Assembly (NCBI GenBank): GCA_011009095.1
Contig: VTPC01090587.1
Coordinates: forward strand, 191,743-255,742
Direction of reading: 5' to 3'
Length of the DNA: 64,000 bases
Source of the DNA: Ignelater luminosus
Taxonomy: Eukaryota; Arthropoda; Insecta; Coleoptera; Elateridae
The notes beneath the pieces were generated by a model. The model saw only the letters and a program-made list of their open reading frames with translations, had not been told where the DNA came from and made no database searches. The translations under genes were made by a program, and so were the position numbers. This document shows positions 1-11,700 of the stretch, in pieces (the first letter of the stretch is position 1; every line of letters starts with the position of its first letter).

Positions 1-208
1 TTTAATTTGCTCTACACTGTACAATTAGTGTGTATCATAACAACGGCAACCTTCTGTGTTTTGTGTTTAAATATTTTGCGTTAAAAAATAACACGTTACG
101 AAACTTGTTTTCACTCAAATGCGTGAAAATATAAACCGCTATGGCACTTTTTCACGCTTCTAGCGCGATGAAACAAACACATCCTTTATAAACAAAAATT
201 AATGAAAA

Positions 209-1440
209 ATGTTACACTTTTTTAACAAACGTGAAAAACCAACACATAATGCAGATGGTTCACGGACTTATTCGTTACAATCTTGTATTGAACAATTTGA
301 ACAAGCTTTTCCTAAAGTGCAAGTCGACTACGATGCATTTGTACGTCGTAGACATCGTATCTGCAGAAGCAAATCATCAGGTAGACCAACCGTATTAACT
401 GAGGAAGTTCTTGAGGACATGCAGATGCGAATCAATCGCAGTCCCCATAAATCAATTAAACGCTTAGCCACTGAAACAGGTAGAAATGTATTTGCATTAA
501 ACATATATGTTTTGCTTCATCTATGTTTTAAAGCATACAAATAGTATTTTGAATTTATTTATCGCTTGTAGTAATTTAATTGTTTTATAGCAAACTTGAA
601 TAAAACATTCTGGCATTGCTATTTATTTCTGAAGGAGTTAAATACATGCCATTAAACAATTTAAACTATTTTAAACCACAATCTAACCAACAACTTTTTC
701 CACAGGGCTTTGCCAAGTTGCATTAAAAAAGAAACTAGGGTTGCATCCCTGTAAAGTCTCTGTAATACAAGAACTGTTTCCGCATGATCATCAGTTACGA
801 GTCTAATACTGTCAGTGGTTTATGCAACACTTGAACAATGATAACATATTAAATATTACATTTATGTCAGATGAAGCATGATTTCATTTGTCGGGCTATG
901 TGAACAGCCAAAATTACAGAACCTGGGCTACAGAGAATTCCTACAATTATGAAGAAACAAGTTTGCATCACCAGAAGGTTGGTGTATGGGCTACGATGTC
1001 GAGTGAAGATGCAGCATCTATGGTCCATTATTTTTTAATGGCAGAATCAATAGGGAGAAATACCGAGATTATATTTTTACACCTTTCATTGAACAACTAT
1101 TGGATTATGAAATCCAAGAGGGCTACTTCCAGCAAGATGGTGCAGTAGCACATACAGCACGCAACACTATTTGCTGCTTGGAAGAGTCGTTTGTTGATTA
1201 GTTGTAGACGATGGCCCCCTCGGTCTTCAGATTTCACACCATTAGATTTCTTTCTATTCGGCCATATGAAGAATAATGTTTACCGGAACCGTCCACAGAA
1301 TATTGATGAATTAAATAAAGAAGGCCATACAAAATGAAATTAATAATATATCACCTGAAACCTTAGTTTCAGTTTTTGATGGTATAAAAACAGAGTTCGA
1401 TGATGTTTAGAGAAACAAGGTGACCATATTGAATTGTTTG
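209..1440 (+). mobile_element. Decayed DUF4817/DDE_3 (IS630/Tc1-mariner-like) transposase
   Basis: The first part (209-541) encodes an N-terminal helix-turn-helix region with a proline-rich linker (SKSSGRPTVLTEEVL). After a non-coding stretch, transposase-like peptide resumes near 715. It includes a first catalytic-Asp region (FMSDEA, about 866-885), a second (QQDGAVAHTA, about 1133-1160) and a third (TPLDFFLFGHMKNNVYRNRP, about 1240-1300). Stops and frame changes interrupt it (for example at 818 and 1146), so it is a dead copy. Terminal repeats were not recognised, and the left end may lie before the window. The family matches the better-preserved copy at 16281-17375. The DNA family is confident; exact ends are not. 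Confidence 0.8.
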
Positions 1441-2454
1441 TGTAATTTGTAAATTTCAGTAAAATGTAAAATAACTAAATGAAATTGTAAAATTTAAGAT
1501 AAACGTAAGCCATTACTTTTAATTAAATTCCAGTAGTCCGCCACTTAATAAATGATTACTTTATAAATAAATTATGGCAGCTGAAATAATTGCGATTTTT
1601 AGTCTGTTACACCATACCCAGTTCTAAATATTGTGTTACATTAATTCCAGAAAATAAAAATTACTTGTCAATTATTAGTCTTTAATTATTCCCAGAACGC
1701 GATTGTACTAAGACGGTTGCCAAAGTACCGGTTCTGATATTTTTTTTAAATATATAATTAAAGGTTTAATGACTCTTGGTGATTGAGTATGTATACCATT
1801 TATGATGCATATCTATACAGACAGATTCATTAATAAATATTTAGTTTTAAATTTAAACGAGTATGAACTTCAAATATTGTTTAGGTGACCGGGTATTGGT
1901 GCATTTACCCTACCTATATAATTATTTTTTTATGAAAAATCCTCCATAGTGGACAGTTAAATTTAATAAAATTGAAAAAAATAAATAAAAAGCTCTCGTT
2001 GAACAGCTACATCAGCATTTTTTGGGCCTTATCTAATTCTTATTTTTAAAAATATCTTCAATATATTTTCGTTTTTTAATTTTTCAATTTTATACATAAC
2101 TATCTTCAAATATGTACTTAAGTTTTTGAGTAGTTTTATCATATATCCAATACTACGCCACTGGAAAACTACATTATTTTTATAACAGAGCTGCCAATAG
2201 TGCAAAATGTGTTGCCTAACCAACAGTAAATTTCGTGGTCACGTGGTTTCTGAGAATCTTCGATGCCCGATATAGTATATGTAATATATTGCCGCGATTT
2301 ATTTTTAGGTATTTTCTGCAGTTAGTAATTACTGTTTCATATAATAGCTTTTAGTTTCTAATAATTGTAGTACAACTTTATCTAAAATTATTTTCAAAAA
2401 CTGTTGGCATTTGATAACTCAAACAAATTGCCAATTTCAACTTTTCTTACAACA
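1441..2454. other. AT-rich non-coding stretch
   Basis: I see no gene here. Short open frames (for example 2029-2223 on the minus strand) have low-complexity Lys/Ile/Leu composition and no splice-supported extension. Confidence 0.5.
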
Positions 2455-2901
2455 TACAAAGTGTTTATTTTAAAACGGTTCACTCTTAATAATTAATGAA
2501 CGGGTTGACATATTTTATTTCGAAGAAAAGGGTATATTATCTATTTTTAATGGGGAATTTCGAATTTAGTATCCAATTCCTGATGACGCTTTCTCCCTCA
2601 TCCCCATCTACCCCCACCTAAGATCTTTAAATGGCACTATAAACTTTGTGAACAGTAAATCCAATTTAAATTTGGTTTGCAGTGGCACATTCTACGACAA
2701 ATACCTTCCGTTTAAGAGATCACAAAGTGTAGTGCCATTTAAAGATTTGTGGTAAGGGGCGAGGATAAAAGCGTCATCAGGAATTGAATACTAAATTCGA
2801 GATTCCCCTTAAAAAATAGATATACCCCTTGTTAGCAATAAAACATGTCAACCTGTTCATTAATTATTGAGAGTGGACACTTTTAAAATGAACACAGTGT
2901 A
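2455..2901. mobile_element. Foldback MITE with long inverted arms
   Basis: Two arms of about 180 bp face each other: 2455-2655 and 2710-2901. Both contain the landmarks AATTAATGAACRGGTTGACAT, the segment around CCTGATGACGC, and TTTAAATGGCACTA in inverse order. The tips read TACAAAGTG on the left and CACAGTGTA on the right. The centre is only about 55 bp, so the transcript would form a long hairpin. No coding capacity is visible. The tips resemble Tc1/mariner-type MITEs, but the superfamily is inferred. Confidence 0.75.
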
Positions 2902-3640
2902 TATTTTCTTCACCACTCAGCATTTTTTTACCTTATCCTACTGCATTTCATTTATGAGATGTCCAAGCATTTATTATTGAAATCTTTATTAATTTCTTAG
3001 TCAAAATCTTCATGAAGGAATTCAAACTGATAGAGTCTAATAAGCGATGGATTCATTTCATGCAGGGTATTTCCGGTTTATGTAGTCAAACATCAGGAGG
3101 TGATAAAACATCAAAAAATAAGTGTACTTTGCTGAATAGACATATCCAAAAACGTTAGTCTTCAAGATACAGACGTTTGACTGGAAACACCTTGTATAAA
3201 ATATAAGTTTTTACACTGCATCTCTATAATAATGTATTTTATAGAATAACAATCTGGATCTTTTAATACTTGCTAAATGAACTTGCCATAAAATACAAGC
3301 AAAAATGTTTTTGTCAAAATTTGATCTAATAGTGAGAGCATCTCTGCAGAGTGTAGACAGACACAATTCAGTCGGTCTGCACATTGGAATTATATGCAAA
3401 TTCTTAAACAGCAGTAATTATGTAACCTTTCTTGGTATTAAAATGGTACTTGTACCATTTGCATTATATTTCTATGACCAACTACATAAATATGTAAACA
3501 AATAAATTATGATTTTTGTCTTATGATCTTTAAGGTAACTAACAAATAAATTAAAACACCAATTAGTAAAACCAAATTTAATAAACATAAACAAATAAAA
3601 CAAAATTCAATTTATAAAAATAATAACACTGTGATATAAA
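2902..3640. other. Intergenic stretch downstream of HGH1
   Basis: No convincing gene. Around 3185-3200 the text GGAAACACCTTGTATA resembles the outer end of a Tc1/mariner-type element, so the repeat at 2455-2901 may be part of a longer degraded insertion. Confidence 0.4.
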
Positions 3641-5480
3641 TTATGAATTTTCAAGAATTACTTGATCGAATTTCTCTTGTAAGTCAGGAGGGACTTCAAC
3701 ATCCTTTAAATTGTCTTCACCGATCTCTTCCTCTGTTCTGTAATAACAAACTTATTATCTATCATATTATATGTAATCAAAGAAAAGAATATCATAATAA
3801 TAATAATAATCAGTAATATTTACCTGATTAGTATGTCAACAAGATTCTCACAAGCCAATAAAGATTTTTTGTCTTTTTCCCATTTATGTAATTCTCTAAG
3901 AATAACATAGGTATTTTTACTACGTATGGATTCTCGATTTTTGCGTAAAGCACACAATTGCGTTATTGCTTCTAATAACATACATCTACAACAAAGCCAA
4001 AACAAAAAGGTAATTAAACTCTACTCAGTTATTTTTACTCGGTTGTGTATTAAAACAGTCTTTCATATTACAGTAAAGCAGTTTTTATAACTACATAGTT
4101 GTATACCTACCTTATGTCAGGATCTCCTTCACGAGTTTTATCATCGGGTAGAAACTGCAATTCAGAAGGTAATTTATCATTGTCTTCTTCATCAAATTCT
4201 GTATTATCTGCTAAGGGCAACAATAAACGAGGCAAGATATCTACCTCATCACTTAATAACCATTCATGATATTCAGTTTCAAAGCAACAGTTACGTAAAG
4301 TGCCTAAAAACTTCTAATGCTTATTGCCTACACCCAAATTATAAACTTTGTAAAATTACCTATTACACCTCCTCTTTTTATAACAGAATCTTCGAATTCG
4401 GTGAATGGTAAGAGTCTTTGTACTACACATTTATCTTTATTTAAGATATATTTACGAACACGTGCACTCTGAGACAAATTTGATAAAACAGGTCCTAAAT
4501 AATATAAATTTTGCCCTTTCTGATTGTACTTATTTTTTGTAAAAACATTTACTATCTGCTCATATGTTATTTCACATTTTTCTATTAAATCTAGTACTAA
4601 TTCAAGAAATTGTTTTGGTCGAGTTAAGTTTGATAAAACCATACAACAAGGATCAGCCAAAACATTTTCAGAATCTAAAATACTTTTTAAAATAGACCAT
4701 ATTGGATCTCCTACATGGAATCTCTCTTTAAGTAAATCATTCTTATTAATGGAATTATTAAGTTTTAATAAAGCATCGGCACCATTTATATCTGCTGAAA
4801 TGTTAACCAAGATTAATGCCGAATTTTTGGCAATATTAACATTACTGTGTTTTAGTAATGAGAGTAGTGTTATTAATAATTCTTCTTGTTGGTTCATTAA
4901 TTTCAAGCACTCTGCATTTCCACTTAAAGCTAGAAAACAAAAACGTAGATTACTCCCTATCTATAAAACTCATTCTCAAAGTATTATTAATTAAAAAATT
5001 ATGAACTAAAACAGATATCTTTATAAAAACATGTTATTGAAAAATGCCTAAATAACTGTTCAAGAATAAACCCATAAGAAAATAAATGATACAAAAATTG
5101 TTACTGTTTATAAACTTGCTTTAAGCTACAAAAATACTTTTTGAACTTGTTTTACCAGTACACGACTCCTTGGGTAGGTAAATAAAGGTAGTATATAACC
5201 ATCATACACTGTTGGTGTATCGTTAAATTATATTGTTACTTTAAGAAATTCATAATTGAGCTGGAAGGGAACATGCTACAGTTACACGTTCGATTCAATT
5301 TTGAAATGACTTAAACACGTGCTAACAAACCCAACAAGCGCACATTCTCACATAAAATAACATAACCTATAAGATATTAGCGAAGGCATTACCCAAAATA
5401 TTTTGTAACGTTATAAATTGTATATCTGGTCGATCATCTTGTGAAAGAAACGGAATTATTTCTTGTATCTGTTTCTCCAT
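3641..5480 (-). CDS. HGH1: Protein HGH1 homolog, eEF2-folding co-chaperone
   Basis: Five exons on the minus strand: 5480-5393, 4929-4360, 4303-4111, 3985-3824 and 3737-3641. All junctions are GT-AG and in phase, giving 369 residues, close to the family's usual length. HGH1 is an armadillo-like cytosolic protein that works with chaperones to fold translation elongation factor 2. The sequence shows helical ARM-type repeats in exon 2 (LLSLLKHSNVNIAKNSALIL), the conserved family stretch DPCCMVLSNLTRP at about residues 110-125, SRRxGGVIGTLRNCCFE-like sequence across the exon 2/3 junction (DUF383), and the C-terminal DUF384 part (LLLPLAD, GDPDIRCMLLEAI, LREL). The start is the ATG at 5480, followed by MEKQIQEIIPFL, which runs in frame into exon 2. 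The downstream Met at 4906 is internal. It is head-to-head with mRpL44, about 2 kb away. No defects were seen. Confidence 0.95.
3791..3812. repeat. AAT/ATA microsatellite in HGH1 intron 4
   Basis: A short ATA trinucleotide run lies within the 86 bp intron between the last two HGH1 exons. It has no visible effect on the splice sites. Confidence 0.7.
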
Positions 5481-6079
5481 GAATACCGCAATAATTACGA
5501 ACGAAAACAGTTTTTAAATTTTAAAGACTTTTTCTCTCACATGTATCACATGCTCTCACCTCTCTCACAGCTCACAAAAAAAAACAAACGAAAAAAGTTG
5601 TTTTTTATCTAGACAAAACCCATGTACAATCTCTACGCGCGGTGTTGCCAGATTGTCAAGAAACACTTCCACACAAATGGAATTTAAAAACCACCAGAAA
5701 TCCACCAAATGTAAGCCTAATATAAGGTGCTTTCCATTTAATGTTGTGTGTGTACTGTTCCGTACTCAATCGTACAATATTTTCGACGTATCAAAAGAAA
5801 CAACCGTTTTAGAAATAGTACTATTCCGCTTTATTAAGCCTAACGTTTATTATTATTCATAACCTATACAATATTTATATAAACTTCAAAACGCAAAACC
5901 TAAAAAATATTTATTGTAAAACTTGTAAAATCAAATACACGCGCGTACACGCCAAATAAGAAATCTAACCTCACAAATCAACTAAATATTTGCCACTTCT
6001 AAGTTTCAGCGATTAGATACAGATACTAGCGGTAAGGGGGGAACATAAATGGTATAGTTCAAATACTCAAATGGAACAT
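5481..6079. other. HGH1 upstream region
   Basis: Promoter-side DNA of HGH1. The text just upstream of the ATG is rich in CT runs and A tracts. No core promoter element can be named with confidence, and the open frame at 5653-5862 has no supporting features. Confidence 0.4.
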
Positions 6080-6490
6080 ATATGCTTATACGATATGGAC
6101 TATGATGAAAAAGAATACGAAAAGAATAGAGGCGCTGGAGATGTGAGCCTGGAAGAGGATGCTAGGCATCAAGTAAAAGGATAAAGTTAGGAACTTTAGG
6201 AATAATGAAGTACTGAGAAGAGTTGGTGAGCAAAGATCAATGTTGAAACAATTAACATAAAGAAAAGAAATTGGTTAGGCATGTTTTAAGGAAGGCTTGT
6301 TAGATGAGAGATGTGTTGGAAGGAATGTAGAGGGAAGAGGTAGCAGGGGAAAAAGAAGGACATAGATGGTGGACGATGTGAAGAGTGGAGAGAGATATAT
6401 TCAGATGAAGAGATTGGCTCAGAATAGAGAAAAATGGAGAGAACGCACGGGACCTGCACTGGCAGAATACTTACGATGATGATAATTCAC
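6080..6490 (+). mobile_element. Non-LTR retrotransposon 3' end (reverse-transcriptase C-terminus), decayed
   Basis: Read across a few frame breaks, the plus strand gives peptides typical of the end of insect non-LTR reverse transcriptases: NEEVLRRVGEQRSML-like, VDDVKSGERYIQMKRLAQ and NREKWRERTGPALAEYL, the last ending just before 6476. It is followed by a short GAT-repeat-like tail (cgatgatgataa), as expected for the 3' end of a LINE. Only the 5'-truncated tail is present, as usual for such insertions. The clade cannot be settled by eye. Confidence 0.75.
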
Positions 6491-6682
6491 AGTCACGTGC
6501 AGTGTTGCCAATATTTTATCTTATATAAGCGCCAGTTCCGTTCCGTCAAAGCGCCAAATAGAGCCATCTGAGATGAAAAAAGCGCCAATTCAAATTTCGG
6601 TAAAATTTTCATTTAAACATCACGTATATTCTCAGTTCGTTTACTAAAGGGCACCATTGTCGAATACCGGTTCAAATTGTAC

Positions 6683-7200
6683 ATATACAGTGTGTCCGAA
6701 AAGTAAGGAATATCCTATATATTTCAGTAAATATGCATTTTATGGAAAAATGTTTCCTATAAAAGTTGTTTACTGTTTAGTTTTACATTACAGGGCAATA
6801 CCAAATAACTATTTTTTAAAAAAAACAAAAGCGCAACGAATAATGCTTCAATTTTGTTTAATGGGAAGGTATCCCTTTATTGTACTCCTCTGATAGAGAA
6901 TATTTTTCTCTTTTTAATGATATAAAACTTTGATACACTTGCATAAGTAAATTTTAATTAAAACGCAAAAAATTGTTTGAAAGTCATCTGTTACGAATTG
7001 AAAATTTTGTAAAACTACACTCTACAGTTCATAGAAGGTGTTCAAAGTGTGCACCATTTACAGCTTGGCAATGATAAAGTCGTCTTTCAAATTCGTTTAC
7101 TGCATTTTGAATCGTTTCTAGTGTGATAGCTCTAATCTCTGTTCTAATACGGTCTTTCAGAGTTTCAATATTTTCAGGCATATCGACATAAATAAGCAAA
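6683..7200 (-). mobile_element. Truncated IS630/Tc1-mariner-like element with transposase C-terminus
   Basis: One end carries the terminal motif TACAGTGTGTCCGAAAAGT (6689 onward), common at the tips of these insect elements. On the minus strand, 7195-7029 reads DMPENIETLKDRIRTEI and ends in NGAHFEHLL followed by a stop, the standard C-terminus of the DUF4817/DDE_3 transposase family. The catalytic part is absent, so this is a fragment. It lies in the interval between HGH1 and mRpL44. Confidence 0.75.
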
Positions 7201-7507
7201 AGGCAAAGATTTTTAAAACCATCAGAAAAACCACTGAATTTATACCACTAAAGTGCAAGTTCAAATCACCAGATCTAGTGAAAGATCCACTAACCTGGCA
7301 TCATTGATGAGCGTACACGAACATCCGTGCATAAGCATGTGAAAAGCATAACCAAAAACATAACCTGACATAACAGACATAACCTAAATGTAATTTTCTT
7401 TGATATTATGATAGGATTTTAAGACGTTTTCTTGTTATGAATTCTAAATGTACTAACAACATTATTTAATTATATCAGTCATAAAGCACAAGATCCGATT
7501 AATAACC

Positions 7508-8608
7508 ATGGCATTGCTTCGGCGGACGTTAGTTAATTTAAGTTACTGCCTTACCCAAACCGTTTACAACACTCCAGTAAAAGGTATGTCGTAATTAATT
7601 TAAAACATAAATATAATCTTTGTTTTTTCAAAAGTACCAAATCGTGCCATCAAAAGATGGGTTGCTCCAACTTTAAGAGAATTAGAAAGACGAAGGAAAA
7701 AAATGGAATCTCAACCATTGCAACCACGAACATCATATTTGGAATGGAATTATGATGCAGAAATATATGCATTTGCTAAGCGTTTGGGAGAAACATTTGA
7801 TGATGCCTTGTTAAGGCGTGCATTTGTACATCGGACCTATGTAATACAGCAAGAAATAAAAGGAAACGAAACTGGTAAATTCTTTGTGTTTTAATATGCA
7901 TGTTATCTACTTCCATGTATTTCTAGATCTTCAGGATAATAGGGAACTTATTAACGAAGGAGAATCATTTGTTATTGATTGTATTAAGAAACACTTCCAA
8001 AATAAATATTTACCAGATGTTGTAAATGCTTTACAGTCGTATCTTACTAGTGAATCAATGTTATCACATGTTGCTTCTCATATGGGTGTTAAAGATTTGA
8101 TTTTGAGTGCAGTTAAGTTTTATGATTGGCTAGATTGATAGTTTTAGTTTAAACGGTCTTGTTGTAGGATTTTCCAGTAGAGAAATCAACTTTATCCAAT
8201 ACATTTAAAGCAGTGGTAGCTGCTTTAAGGCAAAGTACAGATGAAAAAAGAGCAACAGCTTTCATTAATGACTTCCTAATTTGCCAATTAAATGGTAAAG
8301 ATATCTTTGATGTATGGGATTTAAGCAATCCATATGAGTATCTATTAAGAGTATTAAAAGAGAAAGGATATTCAGAAGTTGAGCCAAGATTATGCAATCA
8401 ATCAGCAGCTAATACTGTTTTAGCAAATTACCAGGTTGGGTTGTATAGTAATAAAAAGTTACTTGGTATAGGTAAGGTACTTTTATTTTCATTGTAAAAA
8501 TGCAATACAAATTATCTCCTTTTAGGATGGGGTGAATCAATTGAAATAGCTAAAGATACAGCAGCATTAGATGCAATACAAAAATTACAATCGATTGATA
8601 AAATATGA
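7508..8608 (+). CDS. mRpL44: Mitochondrial large ribosomal subunit protein mL44
   Basis: Five exons: 7508-7583, 7635-7874, 7927-8111, 8168-8471 and 8526-8608, all GT-AG and phase-consistent, giving 295 residues. mL44 is a structural protein of the mitochondrial 39S subunit made of an RNase III-like fold followed by a double-stranded RNA-binding domain. Visible landmarks are the basic, presumably mitochondrial-targeting start (MALLRRTLVNL), the family-typical KRWVAPTLRELERRR, LGETFDDALLRRAFVHRTY at the start of the RNase III-like part, NEGESFVIDCIKKHF, and the C-terminal dsRBD (AANTVLANYQVGLYSNKKLLGIGWG, read across the last intron, then IAKDTAALDAIQKL). The start is chosen because exon 1 alone supplies an in-phase ATG. 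A polyadenylation signal AATAAA lies at about 8628. The stop codon is 128 bp from the Sas-4 stop on the other strand. Confidence 0.97.
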
Positions 8609-8627
8609 TATGTATACTTATAGACTT

Positions 8628-8664
8628 AATAAATATTAAATAAAATATATTCTCATGTTTTATT
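8628..8664. terminator. Facing polyadenylation signals of mRpL44 and Sas-4
   Basis: The plus strand has AATAAA at 8628-8633 just after the mRpL44 stop. The minus strand has AATAAA at 8664-8659 after the Sas-4 stop. The two convergent transcripts probably end within a few tens of bases of each other or overlap slightly. Confidence 0.65.
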
Positions 8665-8736
8665 TAAAATATTAGATAAAATACTTTGTAAAGTTGTGCA
8701 CTATTAAAACCTGTTCTTATATTAAAGCTTATAAAA

Positions 8737-11700
8737 CTAATTAACAGTATTTTGTGAATCCATTAACAATTTTCCATGTTTGTCTTTTAAACGTACTCGT
8801 CCATTTGCATAACGAGTTTCTTGCAATCCGTCTGGGTATAGTATTTTAATTGTTCCATCTGGATATTCTCTTCGCTACAATAAAATTAAATTCAGGTTAT
8901 TTTGCATGTAATTCGCATGTTTTCTATAAACATTCAATAAAAAATTGAAAGTAATTTAACAGTGACAAGGGTTGTTTTTCTGCTAAGCTTTACTTACTTT
9001 GTGTTCCTTTGTGTGTATCTCCTTTTGTCCATTTGGCAATAAAAGAATCCTTTCACCTTCCAAATTCACTGTAACAATAGTACCATCGGGATAACGAACT
9101 TCTTCTGTTCCATCATTATGTGTTTGTCGTATAATACCATTTGGATAATGAATTTCACAATGACCACCTTTTAATCGTTTTTCAGTTTGTCCACTACAAC
9201 ATACTACATTTAGATTATTATTATTATCAAAGTATTTACTATTTACTTTGGAAATTCAATTAGTTCTGTACCATCAGCATTTGTGGTGTGCTTAATTTTG
9301 CTCTCGTAGTAATGATATTTGACAGTACCTTCCAATAAATTTGTTTCCTTTACATCCCCATTATAATATTTGAATACTATGTGATTACCATCTGGTGAAA
9401 TAGTCTTAAAGTTACCATTGCTGTAATAAATTTGCTTTGTACCATCACTATGAATTTTTTCTGTACGATCTACAAACAATATCTATTAAGAAAAAGTTAT
9501 AGTAACACAATCATTCTTACCATTTTTCTTGTTCTCCTCAAGGCTATTATTAGATAATCGTTGTCCTAGTTCATATGTTGGTGTTTTAAAAGTACGATCA
9601 TAAACCTCTTCTAATAAACTATCAGTTGCACTTTTTTCTTTACTATTTGTTATATTTTTATCATTTTCTTTATCGTCAAATTTGTAAACATCTTTTATTA
9701 TTTCCTGAGATCTTCGTCTACTATCCGATTTTGATCTTTTATCAGTCTTATTAATCTCATCTTCACTGTGCGATTCTGATTTATGTCTTCCTCTATGTCG
9801 AGATCTGTGACTACTTCTAGATTTCTTGTTACATTCAACAACCTCATCATCACTACAAGATTCTACTTTACTGGAAATTACTGAATGTTTAACAAGTTGT
9901 TCTTGAGCAAGTTTTGTTAAGTTTTTGTTAATCTCGTGCAACATTTTTGTATCAGATGGTTTTCTAGATAATCTTTGATTAACTAGAAGTTTAGCATTTT
10001 GTCTATTTAATTTTTCAACTTCTGCTTTTAGAGCTGCATTTTCTTTTTCTAAGTTTTTAATTTGATTTCTCAATCTAGCTTGAGTCATTCCATTTTTTGT
10101 CTCTTTCATTTTCAAAGTTTCTTGGAGAGCGGCCACCTCTATTTTTAATGCAGATATCTCTTCTCTTTCTTTCTTCGATGGTTTATTTTGTAGATCTTTA
10201 ACATACCTACAAATTTTAAAAATCTTATTCATCATAAATCATAATAATTGATAAGACATAATTATTCTGAACAACTGCATTTCTCTATCAAACCATATAA
10301 CAAGACCATACCAGAACGAGTTGAGAAGTTAGGAAAGAACCTGAATAACATTGGAATGGTTAGGTTTAGACACATATCTGCATATTGCAAGTAGCAATAA
10401 ATCAAGAGTGAAGAAATATTAAAACAACATAAGGTGTTCCATTTATTATTATTATTATTATTAGCACTGGCACTGTCTTTTGTAATAAGATGCACTACTT
10501 GAAAGGCTTATTGTGCATACCCCAGTTAGTTGTAACTTCATTCAAGCACATTCAAGAAAAGGAGACAGGTCCTTTTTGGTTTCATTACTTGAATAACTTG
10601 AATATTTGGCAAGAGAGTGCCTTGCAATAGCATAAAAAAAGATATTCCGTTTAAAAAAACAAAAGTTCTTTTGTCATGTGTTTATGGAACATTCTGTATA
10701 GTTGGAAATAATTTTAAAATGTAAAGCTAATTCTCTATAATTTCATCAGCAACTTTTAATATCTCTACAAACAATAAAGGTAATTTCTATCTACAGATCA
10801 TTGGAATATGCTGTATATAAATAACGATTGCATTTAGGAACTTTGTAATGTATATACCAATCAATTTTTTATAAGAATTTGCAAGGTCAATTTTGACAAA
10901 TGTCATGTAGATCTCAACACACTCTTAGGTGATTTTTACATAAAATAAGAATAAAGAAGGTAAAGAGCAGGATATAATGGCATTAATGACAATCAGTTGA
11001 CAAATTGGGGGGACAACAAAAAATACTAAAAAATTTTCAAATTCGCTTTGCTTTCAATAAATTAAACATGTCTATAATGGAAGATGATCCACTAGATGAT
11101 ATCCAAACAGAAAAAAAAGCGGGAAATGTTGCAATGGCATTCCCACAGAAATTTTATTATGGCTCTCATATGTTGGACTGTAGGTCTAGGAAATTGTTGG
11201 CGATTCCCAGTAGCTGCTAGTTTAGATGGTGGTGGTGCATTTTTATTACCATATTTATTAGAAACATTTGTCATTGCAATACCGTTTACATATATGGAAT
11301 TAGGACTTGGTCAATTCTCTAATAGAGGTCCTGTTGCTGTCTGGGCATTATGCCCAATATGGAAGGTATTTCTGTGGTATCCTTTGCAATTACAATTTAA
11401 AATATTCTTTTAAAGGGAGTTGGAAATGCTAGTATCACATTAATGCTTTTCCTAATGGTGTATTACAATATTATTTGTTCATATCTCATATTCTTCTTCT
11501 TTGCTTCAATGTCAACTGTTGTGCCTTGGTCTGTATGTGACCCCAGCTGGGCAAAACCAAACTGCTTTACTTTTGAAGATAATTCTTCAATAAGACTTAA
11601 CTGTACTGAAAAATATGGAGCTGATTTCTGTAATAACCAACACTGGGAAAATAGTGCTGTCCAATACTGGAAAACAAAAGTTCTTGATAGAGTAGCTACA

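Noticed and set aside
4524-4994. A 156-codon plus-strand frame
   Set aside because: It is antisense to HGH1 exon 2, has no domain, and lacks splice or start context.
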